Counted from the stretch's first letter, positions 1 through 9,571 are shown. The stretch: DNA of 64,000 nt from Roseomonas sp. AR75 (GCF_005222815.1 NZ_STGB01000002.1:372001-436000); one strand, 5' to 3'. Notes: generated by a model not told the origin, from the sequence alone. Made by a program: numbers and translations.

Positions 1-1796
1 ACGCGCGCTATGCGCTGAACGCGGCGAATGCGCGCTGGGGCAGCCTGTACGACGCGCTCTATGGCACCGATGCGATCGCCGAGGATGACGGCGCGGAGAA
101 GGGCAAGGGCTACAACCCGAAGCGCGGCGCCCGGGTGATCGCCTTCGCGCGGAAGGCGCTCGACCAGGCCGCCCCGCTGGCCGGCGGCGCGAGCCATGCC
201 GAGGCGACGAACTACGCCATCGAGGGCGGCGCGCTGACCGTCACGCTGAGGGATGGCCGCAAGGTCGGCCTGGCACGGCCGGGCCAGTGCGTCGGCTACC
301 AGGGCGATGCCTGGGCGCCGACCGCGATCCTGCTGGTCAACCACGGCCTGCACATCGAGCTGCATGTCGACCGCACCAGCGCGATCGGCAAGGACGATCC
401 CGCCGGCATCTCGGACGTCGTGCTGGAATCCGCGCTGACCACCATCCAGGATTGCGAGGATTCCGTCGCGGCGGTGGACGCCGCCGACAAGGTGCTGGTC
501 TATCGCAACTGGCTCGGCCTGATGAAGGGCGACCTGACGGCCGAGCTCGAGAAGGGCGGCAGGACCATCACGCGCCGGCTCAATCCCGACCGCATCTGGA
601 AGACGCCCTCCGGCGGCGCCGTGACGCTGCATGGCCGGTCCGTGATGCTGGTGCGCAATGTCGGCCATCACATGATGACGGACATCGTCACCCTCGACGG
701 AGCGGAGGTGCCGGAGACGGTGCTGGACGCCATGGTGACGGTGGCGATCGCGCTGCACGACATCCGCGGCAAGCGCCTGAACTCCCGCGCCGGCAGCGTC
801 TACATCGTGAAGCCCAAGATGCACGGGCCGGAGGAGGTGGCCGCCGCCGACGCGCTGTTCGCGAAGGTGGAGGATGCGCTGGGTCTGAAGCGTGCGACCT
901 TGAAGATGGGCATCATGGACGAGGAGCGGCGCACAACGGTCAACCTCAAGGCCTGCATCAAGGCCGCGAAGGACCGCGTGGTGTTCATCAATACCGGCTT
1001 CCTCGACCGCACCGGCGACGAGATGCACACCTCGATGGAAGCCGGCGCCATGGTGCGCAAGAACGACATGAAGGGCCTGCCCTGGATCAAGGCGTACGAG
1101 GACTGGAACGTCGATGTCGGCCTGGCCTGCGGCCTGCGCGGGCGGGCGCAGATCGGCAAGGGCATGTGGGCGATGCCCGACATGATGGCCGCGATGCTGG
1201 AACAGAAGGTCGGCCACCCCAAGGCCGGCGCAAACACCGCCTGGGTCCCCTCCCCCACCGCCGCGACGCTGCATGCGCTGCACTACCACGAGGTGGATGT
1301 GGCAGCGCGGCAGGCGGAGCTTGCCGGCGGCGGGCGCCGCGCGAAGCTCGACGACATCCTGACCGTGCCGCTGGCGCGCGAGACGAACTGGGCGCCGGCC
1401 GATGTGCAGGCGGAGCTCGACAACAACGCGCAGGGCATCCTGGGCTATGTCGTGCGCTGGGTGGACCAGGGTGTCGGCTGCTCCAAGGTGCCGGACATCA
1501 ACGATGTCGGGCTGATGGAGGATCGCGCGACGCTGCGCATCTCCTCCCAGCACATCGCCAACTGGCTGCGCCACGGCATCTGCTCGAAGGAGCAGGTGAT
1601 GGAGACGATGCAGCGCATGGCGGCGGTCGTGGACCGGCAGAATGCCGGCGACCCGGCCTATGTGCCGATGGCGCCGGGCTTCGACGGCGTCGCCTTCAAG
1701 GCGGCCTGCGACCTGGTCTTCGAGGGTGCGGCGCAGCCGAACGGCTACACCGAATTCGTGCTGACCCGCCGGCGGCGGGAAGCGAAGGCGGCGTGA
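1..1796 (+). CDS. glcB: Malate synthase G, 5'-truncated by the window edge
   Basis: Condenses glyoxylate with acetyl-CoA to malate in the glyoxylate shunt (cytosol, Mg-dependent). The reading frame is already open at base 3 ([21 protein letters not shown]), so the true start lies upstream; about 597 of the usual ~720 codons are present. Family landmarks seen: the [12 protein letters not shown] block with acidic Mg ligands near 990-1025 and [13 protein letters not shown] near 1516-1554, which carries the catalytic aspartate. The GTG at 135 is internal and not a start. The downstream gene begins 35 bp later on the same strand. Confidence 0.97.
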   Translation, partial: ARYALNAANARWGSLYDALYGTDAIAEDDGAEKGKGYNPKRGARVIAFARKALDQAAPLAGGASHAEATNYAIEGGALTVTLRDGRKVGLARPGQCVGYQGDAWAPTAILLVNHGLHIELHVDRTSAIGKDDPAGISDVVLESALTTIQDCEDSVAAVDAADKVLVYRNWLGLMKGDLTAELEKGGRTITRRLNPDRIWKTPSGGAVTLHGRSVMLVRNVGHHMMTDIVTLDGAEVPETVLDAMVTVAIALHDIRGKRLNSRAGSVYIVKPKMHGPEEVAAADALFAKVEDALGLKRATLKMGIMDEERRTTVNLKACIKAAKDRVVFINTGFLDRTGDEMHTSMEAGAMVRKNDMKGLPWIKAYEDWNVDVGLACGLRGRAQIGKGMWAMPDMMAAMLEQKVGHPKAGANTAWVPSPTAATLHALHYHEVDVAARQAELAGGGRRAKLDDILTVPLARETNWAPADVQAELDNNAQGILGYVVRWVDQGVGCSKVPDINDVGLMEDRATLRISSQHIANWLRHGICSKEQVMETMQRMAAVVDRQNAGDPAYVPMAPGFDGVAFKAACDLVFEGAAQPNGYTEFVLTRRRREAKAA

Positions 1797-1831
1797 GCCG
1801 GCGCGGCGCGGCGCGCGCCTGACAGCGCGCC

Positions 1832-2416
1832 GTGGACCCCGCCATCCTCGCGGAGCTGCATCGGCGCTATGCGGAGCCGCATCGCGCCTTCCATCGCTGG
1901 CCGCGCGTGGCCGAGCTGCTGGCGCAGGCCGAGGACGTGGCTGCCGCCATCGCGGACCGCAGCGCCTTCATCCTGGCGGTGCTGTTCCACAAGGCGGTGT
2001 TCGACCGCCGCGAAGCCGATTGCGCGAAGCGCAGCGCCGCGCTGATGCGCGAGATGCTGGGCAAGGGCGTGGCGGATTGGACGCTGGCGCGCGCCGAGCG
2101 GCTGATCCTGGCGCTTGAAGCGCAGAAGGTGCCGGAGACCCGGGACGTCTCGCTGCGCGGCGACGCGGCGCTGCTACTCGACATGGACAATGCGGTGCTG
2201 GGCACCGACGCCGCCGAGTTCGACGCCTATGAGGCGGGCTACCGCGAGGAGTTCGCGCATCTGCGCGAGGACAACTACCGCCTGGGCCGCGTCGCGGCGT
2301 TGCAGATGCTGCTGTGGCGCGAGCGCATCTTCCTGACCGACCGCTTCTACCTGCCGCTGGAGAAGCGCGCGCGGCGCAATGTCGAACGGCTGCTGACGAA
2401 GCTGGAGGGGCGGTAG
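1832..2416 (+). CDS. HD-superfamily (COG4339-like) protein with a decayed metal site
   Basis: 194 aa, GTG start. The fold signature of the predicted metal-dependent HD phosphohydrolase family is clear: RYAEPHRAFHRW at the N-terminus, LFHKAVFD where the family has WFHDAVYD, and a C-terminal DMDNAVLGTD block matching the usual DLDLAILG. Most metal-binding positions have changed: the HD doublet is HK, the second His of the YHxxxH motif is Arg, the DNEER segment is DCAKR, and the later KHH segment is absent. It is therefore probably not an active phosphohydrolase, or has another role. It follows glcB by 35 bp, so may be co-transcribed. Confidence 0.7.
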   Translation: MDPAILAELHRRYAEPHRAFHRWPRVAELLAQAEDVAAAIADRSAFILAVLFHKAVFDRREADCAKRSAALMREMLGKGVADWTLARAERLILALEAQKVPETRDVSLRGDAALLLDMDNAVLGTDAAEFDAYEAGYREEFAHLREDNYRLGRVAALQMLLWRERIFLTDRFYLPLEKRARRNVERLLTKLEGR

Positions 2417-2426
2417 CACCCGGCGG

Positions 2427-3590
2427 CTACGCCTGCTTCCGCCCGCCGATCGCCAGCACCGTCCCCAGCAGCGCCAGCCCCGCCGACATCGGCGCGAAGC
2501 CCTCGAAGCCCCAGAGCGCGATGACCAGCCCGCCCACCGCCGCGGCGGCGAGCCAGCCGATGGACGCGGAGGTCACGTTCAGCCCCAGCACGGTGCCGCG
2601 GATCTCGTCCGGCACATTGCTCAGCACCGCCATCAGGCAGGGGCGGGAGACCGAGGTCGCCATGATGAAGGCGAAGCCGAGTGCCGCCGTCATCACCACG
2701 CCGCCCTGCCACAGGAACAGCGGCAGCGAGACCAGGCCGGCGCAGGCCAGCGCGCCAGCGAAGGTCAGCAGCCGGTTCGGCAGCCGGTCCGCGAGTTGCC
2801 CGCCGAGCAGCGTGCCGAGGATGTTGCCCAGAGCAAACAGCGCGAGCGGCAGCGCGACGCCCGCCAGCGAGATGTCGTACGACATCTGCAGGAAGGTCGG
2901 GAAGAAGGTGACGGCGAGCGCGTAGCAGCTGCGCTCCGCCACGCCCATGGTCAGCAGCCGCAGCACGCGCGGCGAGAGCGCGGCGCGATAGTCGGTGCGC
3001 CGCTTCGCGCTGCCGCCGCGCTGCGCGGCCGGCCGGCGCGTGGTCAGCACCATCCCCAGCGCGGCCAGCAGCGCCATGCCGCCGACCACCAGGCTGACGC
3101 CGCGCCATCCGATCAGCGCCCCGATCCAGGCCGCGCCGGGCACGCCGAGCAGCAGCGCCATGGATTGCCCGGACAGAGTCCAACCCAGCGCGCGGCCGCG
3201 CTGCTGGTTCTCGACGCGGGAGGAGACCTCCGTGACGAGCGTGGCGGAGATGCTGCCGGCCGCGGCGCCGGATGCCGTCGCCCAGAAGGCCACCGCCCAG
3301 AAGCTTTCGGAGAGCGCGACGGCGGCCATGCAGATGGCCAGTGCGATGGGACCGCCGATCAGGAAGGGCCTGCGGCCGATGCGGTCCGACCAGGCGCCCG
3401 CGACCAGCGAGGCGAGGCCCCAGGAGATCGCGTTCAGCGCCATGATGTTGGCGGTGAGCGAGAGGCTCACCGCGAGGTCCACCGCCATGTCCAGCAGGAA
3501 CGGCGCGCGGCTGCTGCCGCTGGAGGAGAGCGCGAAGAAGGTGAGCGCCGCCGCGACGATCAGCGCCCACGGCATCGGCGCGCCTTTCAT
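2427..3590 (-). CDS. MFS transporter (drug/metabolite efflux type)
   Basis: 387 aa polytopic inner-membrane protein with about 12 hydrophobic segments. The loop 2-3 signature of the major facilitator superfamily is present (AGAWSDRIGRRP, around residues 63-74), followed by long alternating hydrophobic stretches to the C-terminus (LALLGTVLAIGGRKQA). The substrate cannot be read from sequence; the architecture resembles proton-driven exporters of the DHA1 kind. The stop lies 10 bp from the stop of the upstream convergent HD-like gene. The gene stands alone on its strand, with a ~120 bp gap to the SDR gene. Confidence 0.88.
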   Translation of the reverse strand: MKGAPMPWALIVAAALTFFALSSSGSSRAPFLLDMAVDLAVSLSLTANIMALNAISWGLASLVAGAWSDRIGRRPFLIGGPIALAICMAAVALSESFWAVAFWATASGAAAGSISATLVTEVSSRVENQQRGRALGWTLSGQSMALLLGVPGAAWIGALIGWRGVSLVVGGMALLAALGMVLTTRRPAAQRGGSAKRRTDYRAALSPRVLRLLTMGVAERSCYALAVTFFPTFLQMSYDISLAGVALPLALFALGNILGTLLGGQLADRLPNRLLTFAGALACAGLVSLPLFLWQGGVVMTAALGFAFIMATSVSRPCLMAVLSNVPDEIRGTVLGLNVTSASIGWLAAAAVGGLVIALWGFEGFAPMSAGLALLGTVLAIGGRKQA

Positions 3591-3713
3591 ATTGCGCCCT
3601 CAGGCGCCGGGCACGGCCTCCGGCCGCTTGGCTCGCCGCACTGGCGGCGGGCCGCGTTCGCGGCCTCGGCCTGCCGCGTAGGCCGCCAAAGCTTCATGGA
3701 ACTTAGCGGCCGA

Positions 3714-4466
3714 TCAACCGCCATCCACCGACAGGATCTGGCCGCTGACCCAGTTGGCCTGCTCGCTCGCGAAGAACAGCACGCCGTTGGCGATGTCCTG
3801 CGGCGTGCCGAGGCGGCGCATCGCGATGCCCTCGACCAGCGCCTTCTTGCCGGCCTCGCCATAGCTTTCGAACTGCACGATGGTCGCGGGGTTGGACAGC
3901 ACGAAGCCCGGCGCAACGCTGTTCACGGTGATGCCGAAGGGGCCGAGCTCGCGCGAGAGCTGCTTCGTCAGCCCGACCAGCGCGTGCTTGGCGGCGCAAT
4001 AGGCCTGGATGCCGGTCTTGCTCGGCTTGATGCCGGCGCCTGAGCTGATGGTCACGATGCGCCCGCCACCGGCCTTCTTCATCCCCGGCACCACGGCGCG
4101 CGCCAGGTTGAAGGCGGCATGGGCGTTGATGTCGAAGATCGCGTGCCAGTCCTCCTCCGGCACTTCCTCCACGGGGCGCATCACCTGGCCGCGCACGCCG
4201 CCAGCATTGCAGACGAGCACGCCGACGGGGCCGCCGGTCGCCTCCTCGATGGACTTGATCCATTTGGCCGCGGCGCCCTTGGCGGTGAGGTCGAAGGCAG
4301 CGGTGGTGATGCCGGTGCCCTGCTTCGTCTCCGCCAGCTCGGCCTCCGAGAGATCGCAGGCGAAGACGCGCGCGCCGAGCTTGTCGAAGCTCTGCGCGAT
4401 GGCGCGACCGAAGCCGTGGCCGGCGCCGGTGACGGCGACGGTGACGCCGTCGAAGCGGATGTTCAT
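3714..4466 (-). CDS. Short-chain dehydrogenase/reductase (SDR)
   Basis: 250 aa classical SDR, NAD(P)-dependent oxidoreductase. Seen: Rossmann motif TGAGHGFG (residues ~13-20), the NAG motif (VCNAGG), the active-site Ser in ISSGAG and YxxxK as YCAAK, and a C-terminal SVDGG typical of the family. The ATG overlaps the stop codon of the upstream ketopantoate-reductase-like gene (ATGA), so the two are translationally coupled and likely act on related metabolites. The substrate is unknown; 3-oxoacyl reductase or sugar/hydroxyacid dehydrogenase activities are possible. Confidence 0.9.
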   Translation of the reverse strand: MNIRFDGVTVAVTGAGHGFGRAIAQSFDKLGARVFACDLSEAELAETKQGTGITTAAFDLTAKGAAAKWIKSIEEATGGPVGVLVCNAGGVRGQVMRPVEEVPEEDWHAIFDINAHAAFNLARAVVPGMKKAGGGRIVTISSGAGIKPSKTGIQAYCAAKHALVGLTKQLSRELGPFGITVNSVAPGFVLSNPATIVQFESYGEAGKKALVEGIAMRRLGTPQDIANGVLFFASEQANWVSGQILSVDGG

Positions 4467-5533
4467 GTCAGGCCCCTCGCCAGTTCCGTGAGATTCTGGT
4501 CGGACATCGGCCGCTCGCCGCGCTCGCATTGCTTGATCATCGCGATCAGCCGTTCGAGCGTCGGGCAGGCGATGCCGTGCGTCTTCCCGATGGGGATCAC
4601 CACGCCGATCTGCGCATCGGCGGGGGTCGCGCGATGGCGCACCCACAGGTCGCGCCAGATGCCGGAATGGGTCTTGGCGTTGGGGCGGTTGAACCGCTCC
4701 AGCGCGGCGACGGATTCGCGCGCGGCGGCCTCGCCCGCGCCGGGCATGAAGGCCGCGGGATCGAAGCCGTTGAAGCCGAGCGGGCGCACGCCCTCGGCGC
4801 GCGCCACCGCCATCACCTCGCCGCAGAGCGCGCGGATCAGCGGCAGCAGCTCGGGCCGCGCGAGGGTGTCGGCGATGCCCTTCTCCGCCAGCCCCTGCAT
4901 GTAGAGCAGCGAGGAATAGGCCAGCTTGCCCCAGAGATAGCCCCAGATGTTGTCGGTCAGCACCGCATCCGGCTCGAAGGTCTCGCGCAGCAGCGCGTGC
5001 AGCGCCTCGACGCGTGGCGTGCGCGCGCCGTCCAGCTCGCCCACTACCACCGCGCCGCGGTTGCCGTAGAGGATGCGGCCCGGCCCGAGCCAGTCGGCGC
5101 CGAAATTGACGAAGGCGCCCATGGTGCGCCCGGCGCCGCAGACCTCGGCAATCACGCGCTCGCACAGGCCGTTCTGCAACGACAGCACGTAGCCGTCGGG
5201 GGCGAGATGCGGCAGCAGCTGGCGGCAGGCGGCTTCCGTGTCGTGCGTCTTCACGCAGAGGAAGATGCGGCGGAACACGCCCTGCACCGTGTCCGGCGTG
5301 AAGGCGGGCGCCGTCACGCCGAAGGATGCCACCGGGCCTTCGATGGCCAGACCCCGCGCGGGATCGGCGATGGCGGCGACGTGGTCCGCGGCGATGTCCA
5401 CGAACACCACGGCGTGGCGCGCGCGGACGAGGTGCGCGCCCACGACCCCGCCGATCGCGCCGGCACCCCAGACGAGGATCGGGCCGCGATCCACGGCCTC
5501 CCGCGCATGCGCCTTCTCGGCTTCCTTCGCCAT
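4463..5533 (-). CDS. Ketopantoate reductase family (PanE/ApbA-like) oxidoreductase
   Basis: 356 aa. The N-terminal Rossmann motif ILVWGAGAIGG lies about 20 residues in, with a helical C-terminal domain containing the family's conserved HSGIWRDL stretch. Members reduce 2-dehydropantoate or related 2-keto acids with NADPH. The start chosen at 5533 gives the normal short leader before the GxGxxG motif; upstream in-frame sequence (to 5686) is Arg-rich and looks non-coding. At 356 aa it is longer than classic PanE (~300 aa), and it sits in an operon with an SDR rather than with pantothenate genes. A catabolic paralogue is as likely as true PanE. Confidence 0.85.
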   Translation of the reverse strand: MAKEAEKAHAREAVDRGPILVWGAGAIGGVVGAHLVRARHAVVFVDIAADHVAAIADPARGLAIEGPVASFGVTAPAFTPDTVQGVFRRIFLCVKTHDTEAACRQLLPHLAPDGYVLSLQNGLCERVIAEVCGAGRTMGAFVNFGADWLGPGRILYGNRGAVVVGELDGARTPRVEALHALLRETFEPDAVLTDNIWGYLWGKLAYSSLLYMQGLAEKGIADTLARPELLPLIRALCGEVMAVARAEGVRPLGFNGFDPAAFMPGAGEAAARESVAALERFNRPNAKTHSGIWRDLWVRHRATPADAQIGVVIPIGKTHGIACPTLERLIAMIKQCERGERPMSDQNLTELARGLT

Positions 5534-5669
5534 GCGCCGATCCCCCGCCCGCCTTGTCCGCGCAACCCGCGCATGCGCCCGCCGCGCTTGTGCCCGCGGC
5601 TGGCGACCCGTCAGATGCCTCCACGCTAGCCGGGATAGGCGGAAGGTCAATGCGGGCGCCTCGCGCCAG

Positions 5670-6530
5670 ATGAGGTCGTCGGACACACTGCGCGGCGCGG
5701 CCCTGATGGCCGCTGCGGCCGCGATCTTCGCGCTGGAGGCGGTGGTCCTGCGCTACCTGTCGGCGCGCGGCGTGCCGGTGGGCGTGCAGCTCTTCGCGCG
5801 CACGGCGGGGCAGCTTCTCTGGGTGCTGCCGATCATGCTGGCGATGGGACCGCGCGTCTTCCGCACGCAGCGCCTGCCGATGCACCTGGCACGCGGCGCC
5901 TCGTCGCTGACTTGCTGGGGGCTCTACTACCTCTCGCTGACGATGCTGGACTTGGCGACAGCCACGGCGCTGAGCTTCACCGCGGTGATGATCACCGCCG
6001 TGCTGGCCGGGCCGGTGCTGGGCGAGCGCGTCGGCGCCTGGCGCTGGGCCGCGGCGGTGATCGGCTTCGCCGGCATCGTCCTGATGCTGCGGCCCGGTGG
6101 CGGCGCCGATCCGCTGGGCGCCGTGGTCGCCATCGCCAGCGCGGTCGCCTGGTGCGGAATCACGCTCACCTCGCGCAGCCTGACGCATACCGACATGACC
6201 GCGACCATCATGGCCTGGGTCGGGCTGACCACCTTCCTCGGCGCGCTGCCGGTGGCGATCCTGACCTGGAAGCCGATGGCGCTGGCGGATGCGGCGGTGC
6301 TGGCGGCGATCGCGCTGGTCACGCCCTCGCTGATCTGGCTGACGACGGAGGCGCTGCGCATCGGCGAGGCCTCCGCCATCGCGCCGTTGCAATACCTGCG
6401 CCTGCCCGTGCTGGCGCTGGCGGGCTGGCTGGTCTGGGGCGAGGCGCCGGATGCATGGAGCTGGGTCGGCACCGCCGCGATCCTCGCCGGCGCGCTGCTG
6501 GTGACGGTGATGGAGGCGCGTCGGCGATGA
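5670..6530 (+). CDS. DMT-superfamily EamA transporter, copy 1
   Basis: 286 aa inner-membrane protein, two EamA repeats and about ten transmembrane helices. Repeat 1 contains the family pattern LDLATATALSFTAVMITAVLA followed by a GERVGAWRWAA loop; repeat 2 shows APLQYLRLPVLALAGWLVWGE. Members export amino acids and other metabolites. The start at 5670 is preferred because translation then opens directly with the first helix. The gene is divergent from the ketopantoate-reductase-like gene (136 bp apart), and its stop overlaps the start of a second EamA gene. Confidence 0.9.
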   Translation: MRSSDTLRGAALMAAAAAIFALEAVVLRYLSARGVPVGVQLFARTAGQLLWVLPIMLAMGPRVFRTQRLPMHLARGASSLTCWGLYYLSLTMLDLATATALSFTAVMITAVLAGPVLGERVGAWRWAAAVIGFAGIVLMLRPGGGADPLGAVVAIASAVAWCGITLTSRSLTHTDMTATIMAWVGLTTFLGALPVAILTWKPMALADAAVLAAIALVTPSLIWLTTEALRIGEASAIAPLQYLRLPVLALAGWLVWGEAPDAWSWVGTAAILAGALLVTVMEARRR

Positions 6531-7504
6531 CGACCCCGCCGCTCGCGGCGATGACACCGCTCGCGCGCGCGGCGCTGCTCGCCGTCGCCTCCGCCTTCCT
6601 GTTCAACCTCGAGACGGTCGTGGTGAAGGCGATCGAGGGCGTGCCGCTGGCGACCATCGTGCTGGCGCGCGCGGTGGGGCAGCTCGCCTGGGCGATGCCG
6701 GCCTTCGCGCGCGATCCAATCGGCGTGATGCGCACAGGGCAGCTGAAGCTGAACCTGCTGCGCGGCGCGCTCTCCGGCATCTCCTGGTACATGTATTTCG
6801 TGTCCTTCGCGATGCTGCCGCTGGCGACGGCGACCGTGCTCTCCTTCACCTCGGTGCTGTTCGTCACGGCGCTCGCTGGCCCCGTGCTAGGCGAGGTGGT
6901 GCGCTGGCGGCGCTGGACGGCAACGCTGGTCGGCTTCGCCGGCGTCGTCGCCATCGTGCGGCCCGGCACGCTGGAGGTGGGCTGGCCAGTACTGGCCGCG
7001 ATCTGCTCGGCCTTCCTCGGCGCGGGCATCGTGCTCACCACGAAGATGCTGGCGCGCAGCGAGCGCACCATCACCATCATGTTCTATATCGGCCTGGTGA
7101 CCACCGCGCTGGCGCTGCCGGTCGCGCTGCCCGGCCTCGCCTGGCCCGGCTGGTGGAATCTTTTTCTGCTGTTTCTCACCGCGACCTGCGGGCCGGCAGC
7201 GATGATCCTCTGGATCAACGCGCTGCGGCTGGCGGATGCCAGCGTCGTCGCGCCGGTCGGCTATGTGCGGCTGGTCTTCGCCGCCGCCTTCGGCGTGGTG
7301 CTGTTCAACGAGATCCCGGATGTGTGGCTCGGCATCGGCGCCGTGCTGATCGTCGGCAGCGCGCTCTACATCACGCAGCGCGAGGCGAAGGTGGCGCAGC
7401 GCAAGGCGGCGCCGCTGGTCGCGGCACCCGCCATCCCGCCTCAGCGCGGCCCGGCCGAAAGCGCGTCCTCCAGCGCCGACGCATCCAGCCCGAAATCGCG
7501 ATAG
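6527..7504 (+). CDS. DMT-superfamily EamA transporter, copy 2
   Basis: 325 aa, homologous to the preceding gene (same LPLATATVLSF pattern and APVGYVRL in repeat 2), so the pair looks like a tandem duplication that has diverged. The ATG overlaps the upstream TGA (ATGA), implying coupled translation and possibly a heteromeric transporter. Ten predicted helices are followed by a ~40-residue Ala/Pro/Ser-rich tail. The last 64 bp of that tail run antisense to the end of the convergent cyclotransferase gene, so the tail may be a late extension. Substrate unknown. Confidence 0.9.
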   Translation: MTTPPLAAMTPLARAALLAVASAFLFNLETVVVKAIEGVPLATIVLARAVGQLAWAMPAFARDPIGVMRTGQLKLNLLRGALSGISWYMYFVSFAMLPLATATVLSFTSVLFVTALAGPVLGEVVRWRRWTATLVGFAGVVAIVRPGTLEVGWPVLAAICSAFLGAGIVLTTKMLARSERTITIMFYIGLVTTALALPVALPGLAWPGWWNLFLLFLTATCGPAAMILWINALRLADASVVAPVGYVRLVFAAAFGVVLFNEIPDVWLGIGAVLIVGSALYITQREAKVAQRKAAPLVAAPAIPPQRGPAESASSSADASSPKSR

Positions 7505-7875
7505 CCCTGGCGGAGATGCGCGACATACCAGGCATCGGGCGGGCCCGGTCGGTGCACCTGCTCCAGATAGGTCCAGGCCTCCGTGAAGCCGGCCACGGGC
7601 TGCGGCAGGCGGATGCGGATTCGGCGATAGATGCCGAGTGCGGTGCCCTCCGCCCGGTCCAGCGCGCGCAAATGCCGCGGCAGGATGCGCCACAAGCCCA
7701 ACGGCACGGCGGCAGCCTCGTCGCGCGCGATGGAGGCGTAGCGGTTCACCACCAGCCGCCAGCCCGGCAGCAGCACCGCGCCGAGCGGCGCGGCACCCGG
7801 GCAGCGCGTGGCGTGGCGCATGCGCGCATGATCGAGATTGCTGCCGTAGGCGGCGTAGGGAAGCGTCGGCTCCAT
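7441..7875 (-). CDS. Gamma-glutamylcyclotransferase family protein
   Basis: 144 aa, single GGCT-like domain. Seen: the substrate-loop motif YAAYGSN at residues 7-13 and LDRAEGTALGIYRR, which carries the conserved catalytic glutamate. Members cyclise gamma-glutamyl compounds, releasing 5-oxoproline (glutathione turnover or gamma-glutamylamine metabolism). The gene is convergent with the second EamA transporter and overlaps it by 64 bp, and it is divergent from the lactate-permease-like gene (47 bp between starts). Confidence 0.85.
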   Translation of the reverse strand: MEPTLPYAAYGSNLDHARMRHATRCPGAAPLGAVLLPGWRLVVNRYASIARDEAAAVPLGLWRILPRHLRALDRAEGTALGIYRRIRIRLPQPVAGFTEAWTYLEQVHRPGPPDAWYVAHLRQGYRDFGLDASALEDALSAGPR

Positions 7876-7922
7876 CGCGCCGCAGGCTCGCGCCGCCGCG
7901 CGGTGCAGGCAAGGATCGGGCG

Positions 7923-9326
7923 ATGATCCTCGCGCTGGAGGCGCTGCCGCTCGTTCTGCTCGTGGTGCTGCTGGTCTCCGGCAAGGCAGGACCGGTGCCG
8001 GCGGTGCTGGCCGCGCTGGTCGCGGCGCTGCCGGCGGTGCTGCTGGCGCTGCCGGACAGCGTCGCGCCCGCTGCCTTCTTCGCCGAGCAGACGCTGCGCG
8101 GCGCCTTCCTGGCGGCCAGCCCGATCGGCGTGGTCGCGGGCGGGCTGCTGTTCCACGCGGCGGTGCAGCGCGCGCCGGCCTCCGGCGTGCGGCGTGAGGC
8201 GACGCCCTGGCGCATCCTGGCGGCGACGCTGCTGGCCGGCGCCTTCCTGGAAAGCGTCACGGGCTTCGCCGTCGGCGCGGTCTTCGCGCTGTCCACGCTG
8301 CGCGGCATGGGCCTCGGCGGCGCACCGGCCGGCGCGATGGCGCTGCTGTCGCTCAGCCTGGTGCCCTGGGGCGGGCTCGGGCCGGGCACCGCGCTCGGCG
8401 CGGCGCTGGTCGGGCTGCCGGCGCAGGCGGTGGCGGCGCTGACGGCGTGGCCAAACGCGCTCTGGTATCCGCTGCTCGGGCCGGTGCTGTGGCGGCTCTG
8501 CGCGTCCGCAGGAATCGCGGTGACGCCGGCCGATCGGCTTGCGCAGATGCTGGTGCTCTGCGCGGTGTCCGCGCTGCTGCTGGCCTGCCACGCGCTGTTC
8601 CCCTTCGAGGCCGCGGGCATCGTCGCCACCGGCCTGCCGCTGCTGGCGGTGCTCTGGCGGCTCGATCCGCCGCGCGACGCAGAGGGCTGGCGCGCGGCGT
8701 TGCGTACCCTCGCACCCTATGCCGGGCTGACCGTCGCGCTGCTCGCGGGCCGCGCCTGGTCGGGCGCGCCGGCCTGGACACCCTTCGGCGACCTGCCCGC
8801 CGTGCCGCTGACGCATGTGGCGTTGATCCTGTGGCTCGTCGCCGGCGCCCTGCTGCTGGCGCTGCCGGATGGCGGGGCGCGGGCGAAGGCGGCGCTGCTG
8901 CGCGCGCGGCGGCCAGCGCTGGCCATGCTGCTGTACGTGATTCTGGCGCGCTGGCTGGCGGGATCAGGCGTTGCGGCCTCGCTGGCGGAGGCTGCGGCGC
9001 AGGGCCTCGGCCCCCTCGCGCCCTATGCGGTGCCGGTGCTCGGGCTCGCCTCCGGCATGGTGACGGGCAGCAATGTGGGATCGAATGCGGCGCTGATGCC
9101 GGTGCAGGCGGCGCTGGGCCAGGCGGCGGGTCTGCCTGCGCTGCTGGCGCCCTCGCTGCACAATTTCGCGGGCTCCGCCGGCGCGGGCATGTCCTTCGCG
9201 GTCACCGCGATGATCTGCGGCTTGCTGGCCGACGGCACGCGGCCGGCGGCGATCTGGCGGCTGCTGCTGCCCTCGATGGCAATGGTCGTCGCGATCGGCT
9301 GGCTTACGGTGTGGTGGCTGGGATGA
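7923..9326 (+). CDS. L-lactate permease (LctP) family transporter
   Basis: 467 aa inner-membrane carrier, about 12-13 hydrophobic segments. Family-type signatures are FLESVTGFAVGAVFALS in the first half and, near the C-terminus, GMVTGSNVGSNAALMPVQ plus HNFAGSAGAGMSF, matching the two inverted-repeat substrate loops of lactate/glycolate permeases. The start at 7923 gives a hydrophobic first helix immediately. It is somewhat shorter than E. coli LctP (~550 aa). Likely proton symport of a small monocarboxylate; the exact acid cannot be told. Confidence 0.8.
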   Translation: MILALEALPLVLLVVLLVSGKAGPVPAVLAALVAALPAVLLALPDSVAPAAFFAEQTLRGAFLAASPIGVVAGGLLFHAAVQRAPASGVRREATPWRILAATLLAGAFLESVTGFAVGAVFALSTLRGMGLGGAPAGAMALLSLSLVPWGGLGPGTALGAALVGLPAQAVAALTAWPNALWYPLLGPVLWRLCASAGIAVTPADRLAQMLVLCAVSALLLACHALFPFEAAGIVATGLPLLAVLWRLDPPRDAEGWRAALRTLAPYAGLTVALLAGRAWSGAPAWTPFGDLPAVPLTHVALILWLVAGALLLALPDGGARAKAALLRARRPALAMLLYVILARWLAGSGVAASLAEAAAQGLGPLAPYAVPVLGLASGMVTGSNVGSNAALMPVQAALGQAAGLPALLAPSLHNFAGSAGAGMSFAVTAMICGLLADGTRPAAIWRLLLPSMAMVVAIGWLTVWWLG

Positions 9327-9555
9327 GCCGCCCGGCGCCAGCCAGAGCAGCGCGGCCGGCCTCGCTTGCAGCGATCAGCAGGCGGCCGTCGGGCTGCCAG
9401 CGGAACACCACCAGGCCGCGTTCCGTCGCCTCCTCCCAGACCGTCAGCCGCGGGCAGGAGGTGCGCCAGGCCTCGATCACCTCGGCATAGGGGCGCGGGG
9501 CGTCGGCGACGCTCTGCACGAGGTCCAGGATCAGCGGTTCCAGCGCGTCGTTCAT
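9304..9555 (-). CDS. Conserved hypothetical small protein
   Basis: 83 aa, soluble. Contains EVIEAWRTSCPRLTVWEEA, a conserved core I recall in short uncharacterised alphaproteobacterial proteins; no catalytic motif is recognisable. It lies 16 bp downstream of the TauE/SafE gene on the same strand, so probably shares its transcript, and its 3' end overlaps the convergent permease gene by 23 bp. Function unknown. Confidence 0.7.
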   Translation of the reverse strand: MNDALEPLILDLVQSVADAPRPYAEVIEAWRTSCPRLTVWEEATERGLVVFRWQPDGRLLIAASEAGRAALAGAGRLIPATTP

Positions 9556-9571
9556 GGCGTCCTCCTCAGGC

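Noticed and set aside
287..1822. 511-codon plus-strand frame overlapping malate synthase.
   Set aside because: Out-of-frame shadow of glcB; the translation is Arg/Gly/Ala-rich with no family pattern.
4467..6557. Very long open frame on the minus strand continuing upstream of the SDR gene (947 codons in total).
   Set aside because: Antisense to the ketopantoate-reductase-like and EamA genes' real frames; Arg/His-rich translation typical of GC-rich shadow frames. Only the SDR part is real.
5670..7504. Tandem EamA genes considered as one frameshifted transporter.
   Set aside because: Each has two full EamA repeats and about ten helices; they are two separate coupled genes.
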